DNA from: Tausonia pullulans
Lineage: Eukaryota; Basidiomycota; Tremellomycetes; Cystofilobasidiales; Mrakiaceae
Direction: 5' to 3'
DNA: 64,000 bases
Assembly (NCBI GenBank): GCA_951802195.1
Contig: OX637633.1
Span: 744,001-808,000, forward strand
Positions within the stretch are counted from its first letter, which is position 1. Each line of letters opens with the position of its first letter. Positions 49,387 to 60,000 of this stretch are shown here, piece after piece. A model generated the notes under the pieces. The model was not told where the DNA came from and made no database searches. It saw nothing but the letters and a program-made list of their open reading frames with translations. A program made the position numbers and the translations under genes.

Positions 49387-51181
49387 ATGGCGGACCAAGG
49401 TGCGCTCCCGTTGCGGATGCGGCAGCCTGCCGGTCAGCGAGCGAGCAAGAGCGCTGACGACGTCGGCTGCCCCCTCTTTCTCTCTGCCTTGTCCCACCTC
49501 AGACAACATCGATCTCTACGGCCCGGACGAGACGAACCTCTGTGGGTGTCCTCCTCCTCGTGTCTTCTCTCTCTCTCCGATTCGGGCCTGCCAGTCTCGC
49601 ATGTCGCGATAGCGCCAGGCCGCAGCCCTGGTCCCCCTCGCCGTTACTCTTTCCCTCCCTAGCCAAGGGCTGAATCACGCAGAGCGCGAAACGCTCCATC
49701 GCGCTCTTGCCGCGTGCTCACGCGACTCATATGGCATTGCTTCCTTTCCCACTATGCTGGTAGCGGCCCATTCACGGACGGACAGGGGTGCTGACCCCGT
49801 ACTCGCAATCATCACTATCGCAGACGACGACTCGGACGATGAGCCTGCCGTCGAGGACGCGCTCAAAGCCGAGCCTTCTTCCTCCCAGCCTCCCTCGTCC
49901 GCTGGACTGCCCCCGCTCCCTTCCTTCAAGAAGATCCCTCCGACGTCGACTACCGCTTCCTCCACCACCACCGACGAGACTCATGCTTTGGGCAACGAGG
50001 TCGTCATGTCCGAGCCTAACGCGCCCGGTCCCGCTGTGACCGCCGGCCAGGCGTCCGATGCGAGCACCCGCCCGAGCGATATGCCAGACGAGGGGTTAGT
50101 GTCCTCGTTCTCATCGTTTCCCCCTTCCTGATCCTGCCGCGCGCGCAGCTTCGTCCATCGAGGGAGAAAGGTCGCGAGATCAGCTTGCATCTTAGCTAGC
50201 TCGTCCGGCCTTTCTTCCTTCCTTCCTCACCCCTTTCGGCCTATCTTTTTGGGCCCTTGAGCTTCCTCAGCTTCCCAAGCTTCCTCCTCGCGCCGATTCC
50301 GGGTCGTGGATAGGCGGAAGTTGTCCAAGGGCGAGAACATACCTTCGGGCATTCGAGCTTCTATGTAGACACCCTGTCGACGGGATCTCCGTATCGGAGG
50401 ACGCCCTTCTTCCGTCCTTCCCTACACTCATGCAGCGAGCGATCGAACGAGGGGGTTGAAGAGGGGAAGCAAGCACATGAGGGCCTGGCCTTAATGCATT
50501 GTTACTTCCGTTCCTCCGTCGTCGTTCCAACCTCCCCCTCTTCCCCTTCTCCTATCCCTTTCCTTCCTCATTTTCTCCTCTCGTAGTGCGGTTCCCTCCT
50601 TGCTCGCTTCTCGTGGCTTCGTTCGCCCATGTGCCTTTGCGCATGAATGCTCTCCCAATCCCCTCCCTCTCTCAGATAGTCCGTACTATCTTGATCCCTC
50701 GTCGCGTTTCGGCAGCCCTTCCCGTCTTGCCCCTTCCTCTTCTTCTCCTTCTCTGCTTCTCACACCTTCGTGTTTCAGCGTACACACCTCGTACTGTCCA
50801 TCATCGTCTCGTGTCTTGTCTCACATACACACACTTCTTGGTTCGCTCGCTCGCCCATACCGTTCTTACCACTGATAATGCAACGATCTTCTCCTTTCTT
50901 CCACCCTGGCTCCCTGCGACCCTTGTAGCAAGATGTTTATTGGCGGCCTGAACTGGGAGACGACCGACGGTACATATCTCTCTTCCCCTTTTCTGTCCTT
51001 GCCCCTTGCCCCTTCCTTCGTCCTCCTCCCATCGCTCTTCGGCTAGTGTCGTTCGTACGGCCCGTTTCTGACTTTTTCACCCATTGCTTTGCCTCCCTCG
51101 CCTTCTCCTGCCCGTGTCTGTTGTCGCCATCGCCCTCGCTCTCGCTTGCGTTCCCCTCTTGCTCCATCTCTCCTTCCTCCC

Positions 51182-51231
<50 letters not shown>

Positions 51232-53160
51232 TTTCCCACTCTCCCCATGTCCCGCGAGTAGAGACCCTCCGGACCTACTTCGCGCAGTTCGGGCCGATCG
51301 ACCACTGCACCATCATGCGCGACCCGACGGGCCGTTCCCGCGGGTTCGCGTTCCTCACGTACCATGACAAGGCCTCGGTCGACCGGGTCGTTGCCAAGGA
51401 CGTTCACACGGTCGACAATAAGATCGTGGGTGACTCTTCTTCTCTCGCGTCGTTCGCTTGTCACTGATAGCGTGCTCCTCCCTTCCCCCAGATTGACCCC
51501 AAGCGCGCGATCCCGCACCAAGAGCACAAGAAGGCCGCCAAGGTCTTCATCGGTGGTCTCCTCCCCTCGACGACTACGGAAGTCGTCAAGCAGTTCTTCG
51601 CCTCGTTCGGGACCGTCCTTGACGCCCAGGTCATGGTGGACCGCGAGAGCTCGAGGTCCAAGGGCTTTGGGTTCGTGACGTTTGCGGACGAGTCGAGCTG
51701 CGAGAAGTGCCTGGCGCTGGGGATGGTAGAGATCGAGGGCAAGCAGGTGGGTGTCGCTTTTGCGTCTTGACTCGTGTGGGCATCGTCGCTGACTCGTTGC
51801 CCCTCCCCCTCCCCCCTCCTTTCTCCAGGTCGAGGTCAAGAAGGCTCAGCCCCGGACCGGTCGCGGCCAAGAGCAGCAAGCCCAGCTGAACCCGATGGGA
51901 CTCGCCCTCGGTCTCGGCGGCCCCTCGAACAAAGGCGGCCCTCAGGCCGGTGGGCAGTACCGCCCTCAGCCGATGGCTCCTCTGGGTGGCCTGACGGCGA
52001 TGAACGGCGGCATGCCGGGGATGATGGGTGCTGGCGCTGGAGGAATGGGCAACGCCCCCGGCATGGCGCAGATGGGCGGGATGGGCATGGGCATGGGTGG
52101 AGGACCGGGAGGAATGGGCATGGGGGCGGGAGGGTTCGACCCCATGGCTATGGTGCGGATGTACCAGATGATGAAGTGAGTAAGGGCGGGCGGGCGGGCG
52201 GGCGGGCGAGCAAGTCTCTTGTCTTCTTTTCACTGCGCCGTGAGCTGACGCTGTGTTCTCTCTTTCACCCTCTTTAGCCAGGGCATGGGTGGCGGCATGG
52301 GCATGATGGGCCGCCCGATGATGAAGTGCGTCCCTCCCATCTTCATTTCTCCCTTTCTCCCCCCCCAAATCCCTTCCCCCTTCAGCAAGCAAGCTGACCT
52401 CTTTTCTCTTCGCGCCATTCAGCCCCGGTATGGGCGCCGTCAACCCGGCCTTCCAGCAGAACGCCATGATGGGCATGAACGCCATGGGCGGCGGGGCCTC
52501 CCCCTCCGGCGCCGCTGGAGGCGCCGGCGGTGTCAGCGGCAACGGAGCGGTGGGAGGAGCTGCTGCCGGAGGAGGAGCGTCGCCCAACACGGGAACTGGC
52601 ACTGTGCGGCCACAGATGAACCCAATGATGGGCATGGGCATGGGAGGGTGAGTTGAAGTCTGGTTTCTCGTGCTGCGGCTGCTCGACTGACGGACGGATC
52701 TCATCGTTTTCTTCCCCAGAATGAACCCCATGATGGGCATGGGCATGAACCCCATGATGATGAACCCGATGATGGGCATGAACATGGGCGGCATGCGCAT
52801 GGGCGGGTAAGCACTCCTCTCTCTCTTTCGGCTTACTACCGGGGCATGGGAAAATATCCCGCTGAACTCTTCTTCCTCCTTTCTTCCTACCTCCCTTCGT
52901 GGCAGGATGATGGGCATGCCGATGCAGGGTGGCCAGGGCGCCGGGGCTGGAGGCGCTGCGGGAGGAAGTGGAGGACCGGGTGGTCGCAGCCCCGCTGGAG
53001 CAGCTGGCGCCACTCAGCAGCAACAGGTGAGAGCGAATTGCTTCCTGTGGTCTTGAAGACGGGCGTTTCTGATCTTTTCTTGCCTTCGCTTCGCTTTTAT
53101 CAGGGTATGGGACCGGCCAGAAGCACGTCCCGTGGCCAGAACAGCTTCCGGCCGTACTAG
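49387..53160 (+). CDS. HRP1: HRP1/Nab4-like RNA-binding protein, two RRMs
   Basis: A nucleo-cytoplasmic hnRNP of the Hrp1/Nab4 type, which in yeast is a cleavage factor subunit for mRNA 3' ends. Exon 1 codes only MADQ (ATG at 49387); next are DNIDLYGPDETNL and an acidic Ser/Pro linker. RRM1 starts KMFIGGLNWETTDE, joins TLRTYFAQFGPIDHCTIMRD and has RNP1 RSRGFAFLTY. RRM2 has RNP2 KVFIGGLLPSTTTEVVKQFF and RNP1 RSKGFGFVTF. After VEVKKAQPRTGRGQEQQAQL comes a long Met/Gly-rich low-complexity tail split over several short exons (51829-53026), ending SRGQNSFRPY with TAG at 53158-53160. RNP aromatic residues are complete in both RRMs. An 834-nt intron (about 50096-50929) precedes RRM1. It shares a short divergent upstream region with ARV1. 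DAZAP1/Musashi-like names also fit the two-RRM layout. Confidence 0.92.
51184..51229. repeat. (CT)n microsatellite in an HRP1 intron
   Basis: About 22 tandem CT units lie in the pyrimidine tract upstream of the 3' splice site of the intron that splits RRM1. Length variation here could act on splicing, but nothing in the sequence proves that. Confidence 0.9.
52185..52208 (+). repeat. GGGC repeat just after a 5' splice site
   Basis: Six GGGC-type units start about 6-7 nt inside the intron, after GTGAGTAA, in the HRP1-like gene. Four or more G-triplets with one-base spacers fit a G-quadruplex in the RNA. Confidence 0.8.
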
Positions 53161-53857
53161 GGCCTCCCACCGGTTCCACCTCCCTCTCTCCTTCTCTCTC
53201 TCTCTCTTTCGCGTTCTCCCCAACAGAACAGATGAGAAGCTCCTTCTCTAGTGCCTCCCTCTCCTCCCCTCTCCTCCCCTCCCCTCACCTGCCCTTTTGT
53301 GTAACTTTTCCTCTTCACGTCTTATGGCTCCAAATATCCTTCTCCGAATCTCCGATTCCCGATCCTCTCATCGCGTCTCTCGTTCTTTCTCTTTCTCATG
53401 CCCCTTACCGTTCTTTCCCCCTGATTTGGGGCAACGACAACAGCTTCTTGCTACCTCTGTTTGTCTCTCTTTGTCTCCTTCTTTCTCTTGTCTCCTTCCG
53501 CTATCCTGTCCGAGATAGACTCGCTCGCCCGCCTCCTCAACCTAAGTGTGCGACCTCTCCTGCCCCTCTCTTTCTCATCTCATCTCTTCTCTTCTCTTCT
53601 TCCTTCCTCACGTTTCTCCGACCCGTCCGTCAGCAGAAACCAAAACACGGAAAAAGAAGTCGAGTCCAAAACGTGATTTCCCATTCTCCTTCCTCCCCTC
53701 GCATCATTCCCCAGCAAACAGCAAGGACTATCTAGAAAGTAACCTCCTCCTCCCTCCTCCCCCTCCCTCTCCCCGCCCTCACCACCGTGCAATGTGCAAC
53801 CAGACCTAGCGCTGCCGGCGCGCTCTCTCCTCTCTCTCTCGCTCGATCTCTGGCCCT
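53161..53857. other. Region between convergent HRP1 and NDUFA5 genes
   Basis: CT-rich HRP1 3' UTR on the plus strand and the NDUFA5 3' UTR on the minus strand. No ORF with motifs, RNA gene or element is seen. Confidence 0.5.
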
Positions 53858-55020
53858 TTAGTCGTCGAGCTTGAAGTTGGACCACTGACCCGGGGGAGGC
53901 GGGACCTGGAGGGGCTCCCAACTGGGTGGACAGAGGAGGACGGAGAGGTCAGTCTACGTGGGGGGTGCGTGAGCGTGCTTGGGGGCGACAGGCAGGCGGC
54001 ACGCTAGCTAGAGCGGGCGAGGACTCGGACGTCGGTCGGGTCGATCGACCGGGGCGAGGAGGACGGACCCAAGAGAGAGAGAGCGAGAGCGAATCGCAAG
54101 TCGCGCGTCTGGACTGGAGCGAGAGAGCGTTCACCTCCCCGCCGTCTCGACGCGTCTAGCAGACAGAGAGATTGAGAGAAGGGGGGAGCTCGACAACAGA
54201 AGCGAGTCTCTTTTCTCTCTCTCTTACTCTATCTCCGCTGGACGACGAGGGCAAGGGCGGGGGTGCGAGAGCGAGGAGAGGGCTTCCCCTCCCTCCTGCT
54301 CCTGCTCGGCAAGTCGGCCCGTCCCGGCGAGAGACGGACGGACGACCAGCGGGTCGTCTCGTTCGTTCGTTCATCCTTCCCCCTCCCCTCCCCTCCCCCC
54401 CCCCCTCCCCCTTGTCGTCCTTTCCTCAGCCCCACACACGCCCTCCGCTGTACCAGGGTCCAGAGGCAAGAAGGGAGAAAGAAGCCAGAGACCACTCACG
54501 CCTTCCACTCAATCATCTTCGCCACAAGCTGCTCCTCCCCCCTGGCCATATCAATCATCTCCTCCACCTGGACCGCCCCATCGTTCCCCAACTCCCGCTC
54601 GACCTCCTTCACCCACGCGTCCTGCTGCGACTCGGACGCGGACTCCCACGCCGAGCCGCCGAGGACGCGCTCGACGGCGGTGAGCCTGGAGCGGGTGAGG
54701 GCCTCGGTGCCTTGGCGGTAGGTGAAGGACTCGGGGAGGTGCTTGAGCGCCGTCAGCGTGCGGCCGTAAGTGGCGATGAGGGCGGGGAGACTGGGTGGGT
54801 GGGGCGTGGGGGGGTGCAGCATCAGCGAGGGCCTGCAGGGGGGAAGGGACGCGAGCGTTTCGCTCTCGATGGGACGCCGTCGAAAGGATGGACGACCGGG
54901 CCGAACGAGCGAGCGGCCGAGGGAGGGGACGACGACGACGACGACTTACGGCCGAGGGTGGACCAGGAGGCCGGTGAGCCCGGTGGTCGTCTTCTGGAGG
55001 AAACAGAGCGAGGCGCGCAT
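53858..55020 (-). CDS. NDUFA5: Complex I subunit NDUFA5 (B13 type)
   Basis: An accessory subunit of the peripheral arm of mitochondrial NADH:ubiquinone oxidoreductase. The ATG at 55018-55020 gives MRASLCFLQKTTTGLTGLLV, matching the KTTGLVGLAV start of the family, then HPRP and an intron. The middle exon gives LPALIATYGRTLTALKHLPE, SFTYRQGTEALTRSRLTAVE, then DAWVKEVERELGNDGAVQVE and EMIDMARGEEQLVAKMIEWK. A long intron (about 575 nt) follows and the last exon gives WEPLQVPPPPGQWSNFKLDD, TAA at 53858-53860. The KMxEWKxWEPL and PPxxQW blocks are diagnostic. The protein is about 135 residues, near the usual size. The gene is transcribed divergently from the IF1 gene with 574 bases between starts. 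Presence of this subunit means the fungus keeps a proton-pumping complex I, unlike baker's yeast. Confidence 0.93.
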
Positions 55021-55594
55021 GGTGGTGGAGATGGGCAAGGGAGAGGGAAGGGCGGCGCAGAGCAAGGCAGGCGGAGGTGGTTGTCTGTCGAGAGGCCAGA
55101 GAGGCGGCCGACGAGGAGCGCCGCCCCCCGGGGCTCACTCCACCCACCTTGACAGCAAGCGTCGCCGGCGGGCAGCTGCCATGGCGATGGCCCCGGATCA
55201 CCCCTCGGCGTCCACGTCTGAGAGCGTCGGGTCCATCTTGCGAGCGAGCGCAATGGCTTCGAGCGATGGGCGTGGCAAGTGGCGCCCGGCTGCCACGCGC
55301 GCGGCGCAGGCGAGCGATGCGTCTGGCGACTCCGCTGGCCAGCTACCAGCGGCGGCTTCGAGGAGGACTGCCGTGCTGGCCAGCCTCGTCGTCCGCTGGC
55401 TGGGAGGGCGACGCTGATGGAGGAGATGGTGTGACGGGGCCGGCCCAAGCCGCGTCACCCGCCGGCCAGCCGACGCTGGCTCCCGCTGGCCGAGGACGCT
55501 GCCGTCTTCTTCGCTGCCAGCTCCTTCCCTTCCGACCACCACCGCACTCACGCTCGCCTCTCCGCACCCTCAAACTCCACAGACCCATCCCATC
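55021..55594. promoter_or_regulatory. Shared divergent promoter region of NDUFA5 and IF1
   Basis: The 574 bases between two divergently read mitochondrial energy genes. Open frames across it have no motifs. No specific factor site can be named from the sequence; a CCAAT-like or other element was not recognised with confidence. Confidence 0.45.
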
Positions 55595-56350
55595 ATGTTC
55601 GCCGCCCGCTCCATCGCCCGCTCCTCCCGCGCTGCCCTCTCCGTACGCCTGCCTCAGCCGTGTCCGCCGCCCCATCACGTGCGACGCTCATTCTCGGTCC
55701 TCTTCTCGCATCTTCTCTTCTTCCTCCTTCGCCTTTCACTTTCCCTCCCCTCCCCTCTCGCTCTCCCACAGCCCATGTCTCTTCGTGCTACGTCTGGCTC
55801 TGCCAAGGAGGGAGGTGTTGCCGTCGACAAGTCCTTCAGGTGCGTCGTCTCTCGCCTCTTCCCTCCCCCCCCCCCCGCTTGCGCTCGAGATGGATCACTG
55901 ACGCCCTCTCTCCCCCTCCTTCCATCCGCCGCCTGTCTCTCTCCCTTCTGTTGTCTGCCATCCGCCCTCTGTCATCCGCCGTCTGTCTCCCCCTCCCCCA
56001 CCTCCCTTTCTGTCTGTCGCCCACCATCAGCCAGCGGGAGAAGTCTCAGGAGGACTTCTACATCCGTCAGCGCGAGCGGGTGCGTCGTCACTCTCCCTCG
56101 GGATCGGGGTCGGTCGTGCTGACCGCCGTTGCTCGCACCCTTCATCGTCCCTTCACCCTGAACAGGAGCTGCTCGAGGCGCGCAAGGCCAAGGCCGAGGC
56201 TGAGCTCAAGGCCGCCGAGCGGGACCATGTGCGTCGTTTCGTCGCCGACCGCTGTCTGTTGGGTCGCCATCGCTCGCTGACGACCTCGGTGTGCGCTCGC
56301 CCCAGGCTGAGTTCGAGGCCAAGCACGGCAAGGAGGACAAGAAGCAGTAA
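55595..56350 (+). CDS. INH1: Mitochondrial ATP synthase inhibitor IF1/Inh1
   Basis: A small matrix protein that blocks reverse ATP hydrolysis by F1-ATPase when the membrane potential collapses. The ATG at 55595 gives a presequence MFAARSIARSSRAALS with Arg and Ser and no acidic residue. Over introns follow PMSLRATSGSAKEGGVAVDK and the inhibitory segment SFSQREKSQEDFYIRQRER, then ELLEARKAKAEAELKAAERD and a last exon AEFEAKHGKEDKKQ with TAA at 56348-56350. The FxxREKxxEDxYIRQRE core is the IF1 inhibitory motif, and the Ala/Lys/Glu-rich helix after it is the dimerising coil. Five exons give about 90 residues, the normal size. All joins keep frame with GT..AG ends. Confidence 0.92.
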
Positions 56351-57026
56351 GGGGGGAGGATGCTTGCGTAATATTGAAATGAAGGATCATCGACCCCGTC
56401 CTCGTTGTTGAGAGAAAGAGAGTGTGTGTGTGCGCGCGCGCCCTGTCTCTTCTTGAGGACGGGTGGCCGCCGCCCCGAGAGCAGGGAGTGCTCCCTTCGT
56501 TGAACCACAAAGAGAATTCATCCTGCCCTCTCGGAAGCGGACTCCGTGCTTGTAGACTGGGGCACGCATATTTGTCGTGGAGGCCCGTCTCGAAGGGCGA
56601 CGACGCTCGCGGGCGACGACGATACGAAGAGGGCGAGATCCGCCAGTGACGTTGTGGGCCTTCCCCGCCTTTTGATCTTTCTCTGCCGTTTCCTCGCCCC
56701 AGACCATCATCGCCCTCGCCCCCTTCCCCTCCCTTCGACACCCCCCTCCCCCCCCCCCCCCTGCTTGGCGCTTTTCTCGCTCTGTCGCCCTGACGATCAT
56801 CTTTCCACGGCAAACACGACCCTGCATCCGACGAAACCAGTGAGTGGTTACCCCCGGACCATCCACCCAAGCGCGTCTCGAGACGTCGTCCTTCTCGCCC
56901 CGTGCAGGCAGACGGCAGCCACCCGCTCGCTCAACGTGTTCTTCCATAGAGTGGTCTCTGATCGTCCTCCTTCCCTCCTTCTCCTCCTCAGCCCTTAGTC
57001 TCTCCCTCTCAGCTCGCTCATCAGTG
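56351..57026. other. Intergenic region between IF1 and the TPS-type gene
   Basis: IF1 3' UTR and the promoter and leader of the trehalose gene. A C-run lies near 56748-56761. ORFs on both strands have no motifs. Confidence 0.45.
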
Positions 57027-60000
57027 ATGATCAGCTCGCACCGCGTCCTCGTCGCCTCGCTCTGTTCGTGTCCCGTCTGTCTCTCCTCTTCCGTCCCGTC
57101 TCTCCCTCTCTTGCGTTGCGTCACCGCACCCCATCTTCTGACGCCCCCCCCCCCCACCAACCCCGTCAGTCCTTCCCTCGGGCGTCGAGTTTGAGCTCCC
57201 TTCCCAGGTCCCCTCCTCCCCAACGCTCGACTCGTCCTCTGTCGCCGAAGCATCCGAGGAGCCAGCCGTTCCGACATGCCCGGCTCTCCCTCCCGTCGTC
57301 GTCACCCAAGCCGACGAGCAGCGGGGAGTCGTCCCGGCGACCGCCAGCCCTGGCGCTGCCCCGGAGACTGCCCTTCCCAAGGCCGCGGGCGGAGGAGGGG
57401 GGGCTGCTCCTGCTACGGGCCTGAGGGGACTGAGCATCATTGATGACCTCCAGGTGCGTCGTCCGTCTTCTCCCGTTTCATTTATCTCGCTCCGGAACTT
57501 GAGGGGGGGCTATTTAGCGGTTGGTCCTCCGGCTGCCGCAAGATGGGTTGGGGGGAGGGGGGGAGGAAGGCCTGCTATTCGGACGTCTTTCCCTCGCCGA
57601 CTTCCTCGGGTTTGAATGGCGAATCCAGTCGAGGCGCGACGATGGCCTGGGAGACGACGAAGAGACGGAGTAGGAGAGGGTGCGTCGGTCGACGCCGGTC
57701 ATGGACGGAACCACGGCTCGCTCTCTCAGTCTCTCTCAGTCTTGCCAGGCCAGAGGGCTTCGGTCTCTGCTCTCTCTTTCTCCCTCTCTCGGGCTCCCCA
57801 TGCCCTGAGGGTCGTCCCGGGGCTGGCTTGCTTCGCTTCAGACGGGACGGGGCCGGCCACGAGGCGAAAGAAGCGCGAGGACGGGGGATGCACGTTCTGT
57901 TCCCCCTCCCCATTCCCACCCCCACATCTTCTTTCTTTTCCTCTCCATCTTGCCGCCGGCGCGCCGGCACGACGGGCCGACCGACCCGACCCGACGAATC
58001 CCCCCCCCCCCCCCCCCCCCATCAATTCATGCATGAGCAGCGCGCGCAGGATATCAACCTTCCCTTCCATCTTTGTGTTTGGGGGAGGCAGAGAGCGATG
58101 CCGGCTTGTCTCTTGTGACCTGAAGATGAAGGACGCAACGAGCAGACGACCCCCCGCTCCTTCTCATGCCATGGAACCCCGCCGCCGCACCCAGGATGTC
58201 GGGACTGACGCAACCCTCCCTCTCCCAGGCCAAGGCCGCCAACACTCCCATGGCTATCTCCCCTGCCTCGACCCCTCGAGACACCGAGCGCGACCCGACG
58301 CAGAACCCCTTCTTCTCGTCGTCGTCCCTCGCCTCGGCTTTCAACACCACACGCACGTCCACCCCGAGGACGACGAACCCGATCAGCGAAATGGATCGCT
58401 TCGCGCACTCACCTCCTCCCCCGGCGCACGACAACCGCGAGCCGGACAAGACGATCACGGCGGAGGGTGTCAAGGCCCCCTCTCAGCCTATTGTTCGCCG
58501 GCGGCCTGGCTTGCGTGGTCTTCCCTCGGAGATGCCCTCGGCTTCGACCTCGGGGACGAGCACCCCTCAGACTGGAGGTGCCGTCCCCGGCGGTGTCACT
58601 CTCCCTATCCATGCTGGACTTGGCAACGCCAACGCAGTTGGCGGTGCGGCAGGAGGGGCGGGCGCTCGCCCGGGAATCGGCGACAGGAAACAGAGCAAGG
58701 CCGCTCGGCCTGGCTTTGGCCCTGGTGGTCGACTCCCCTCGGAGCTCAACACACTCCCTCACACGGGCCTCGACACGATCATGAGCAACTTCCAACCGTC
58801 GCCGCCTGCCGCCGCCACTGACACCAAGCCTCAGCGGCCCGGGGTCTCGACCAAGACGAGCGGAGGGACCTCGCCGACAACGACGACGGGGGCGCTCCCC
58901 TCCGTCCCGCCTACGGCGACCTCCCCGACGACGACGTTCCCTCCTACGCTTGGCCGGACGGCCTCTCGCTCGTCCTCCCGCCGGAGATCTTCTTCCTACG
59001 CCCAAGGGTCAAGCCCACTCCTCGCAACGGCCGGCTCTGCGGGCGCCGGTGGAGGAAGCAGCGCTGCGTCCGTCACCGGCGGCGGAGAGGTGCCCTTCCA
59101 CCTGACGCACAACCCCCAGGGCAACATCGGACTCCAGAACGCCCTCCAGGCGATCAAGTCCGATTGCAAGGAGGTGGTCTGGGTTGGAGCCCTTGGCAAC
59201 CGGACCGACGCCATCACCGAGCCTCTCCGGTCTGAGATCGAGGATCGGCTTTGGTCCGAGCAGCGGAGCGTCGCTGTCTGGCTCGAGGACGAGGCGTTTG
59301 TGGGTCACTACGACGTATTTTGCAAGCAGATCCTCTGGCCGACGTTCCACTACTCGACCGTCCGCAAGGAGGAGACGACTAACTGGGAGGACTACGTTGC
59401 GGTCAACCAGGCATTCGCCGATCGTCTCATCGAGACGTACCAGGAGGGCGACATCATCTTTGTCAACGACTACCACCTCTTGCTCGTCCCCCAAATGGTC
59501 CGCGCCCGCTTGCCCAAGTCCATCATCGGCTTCTTCCTTCACATCGCCTTCCCCTCGTCAGAAATCTTCCGATGCCTTGCACTGAGGGAGGAGCTCCTCC
59601 ACGGCGTACTCGGCGCGGACCTCGTCGGTTTCCAGACGTACAACTTTGCCCGTCATTTCCGACAGACGGTCTCGCGCGTGCTGCAGAACGTCGAGGCCAC
59701 GCCAAAGGGCATCCTCACGGCCCAGGGGTCGACGGTCGATGTCGAAGTGTTCGGGATCGGGATTGACGTTGAGACGCTCGAAATTAGGCGAGAGGAGCCC
59801 GAGGTAGAGGAGTGGGCGAAGCTCCTGAGGGAGCGGTACGGCGATACCAAACTCATCGTTGCCCGGGACAAGCTCGACGAAGTAAAGGTGAATGGGGAGC
59901 GAGCGGGCTGAGGAAGGGTCATCATTGTCTTTGAGACTGATCTGGCCCCCCCTTGTTTTTTCTTTTTTTTTTTCTTTTTTTCTTTCCTCCTCTCCTCTTT

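Noticed and set aside
54172-55901. Long plus-strand ORFs across NDUFA5 and its upstream region
   Set aside because: Antisense to confidently assigned NDUFA5 exons, rich in Arg/Gly/Ser as expected of antisense GC-rich frames, and without domains.
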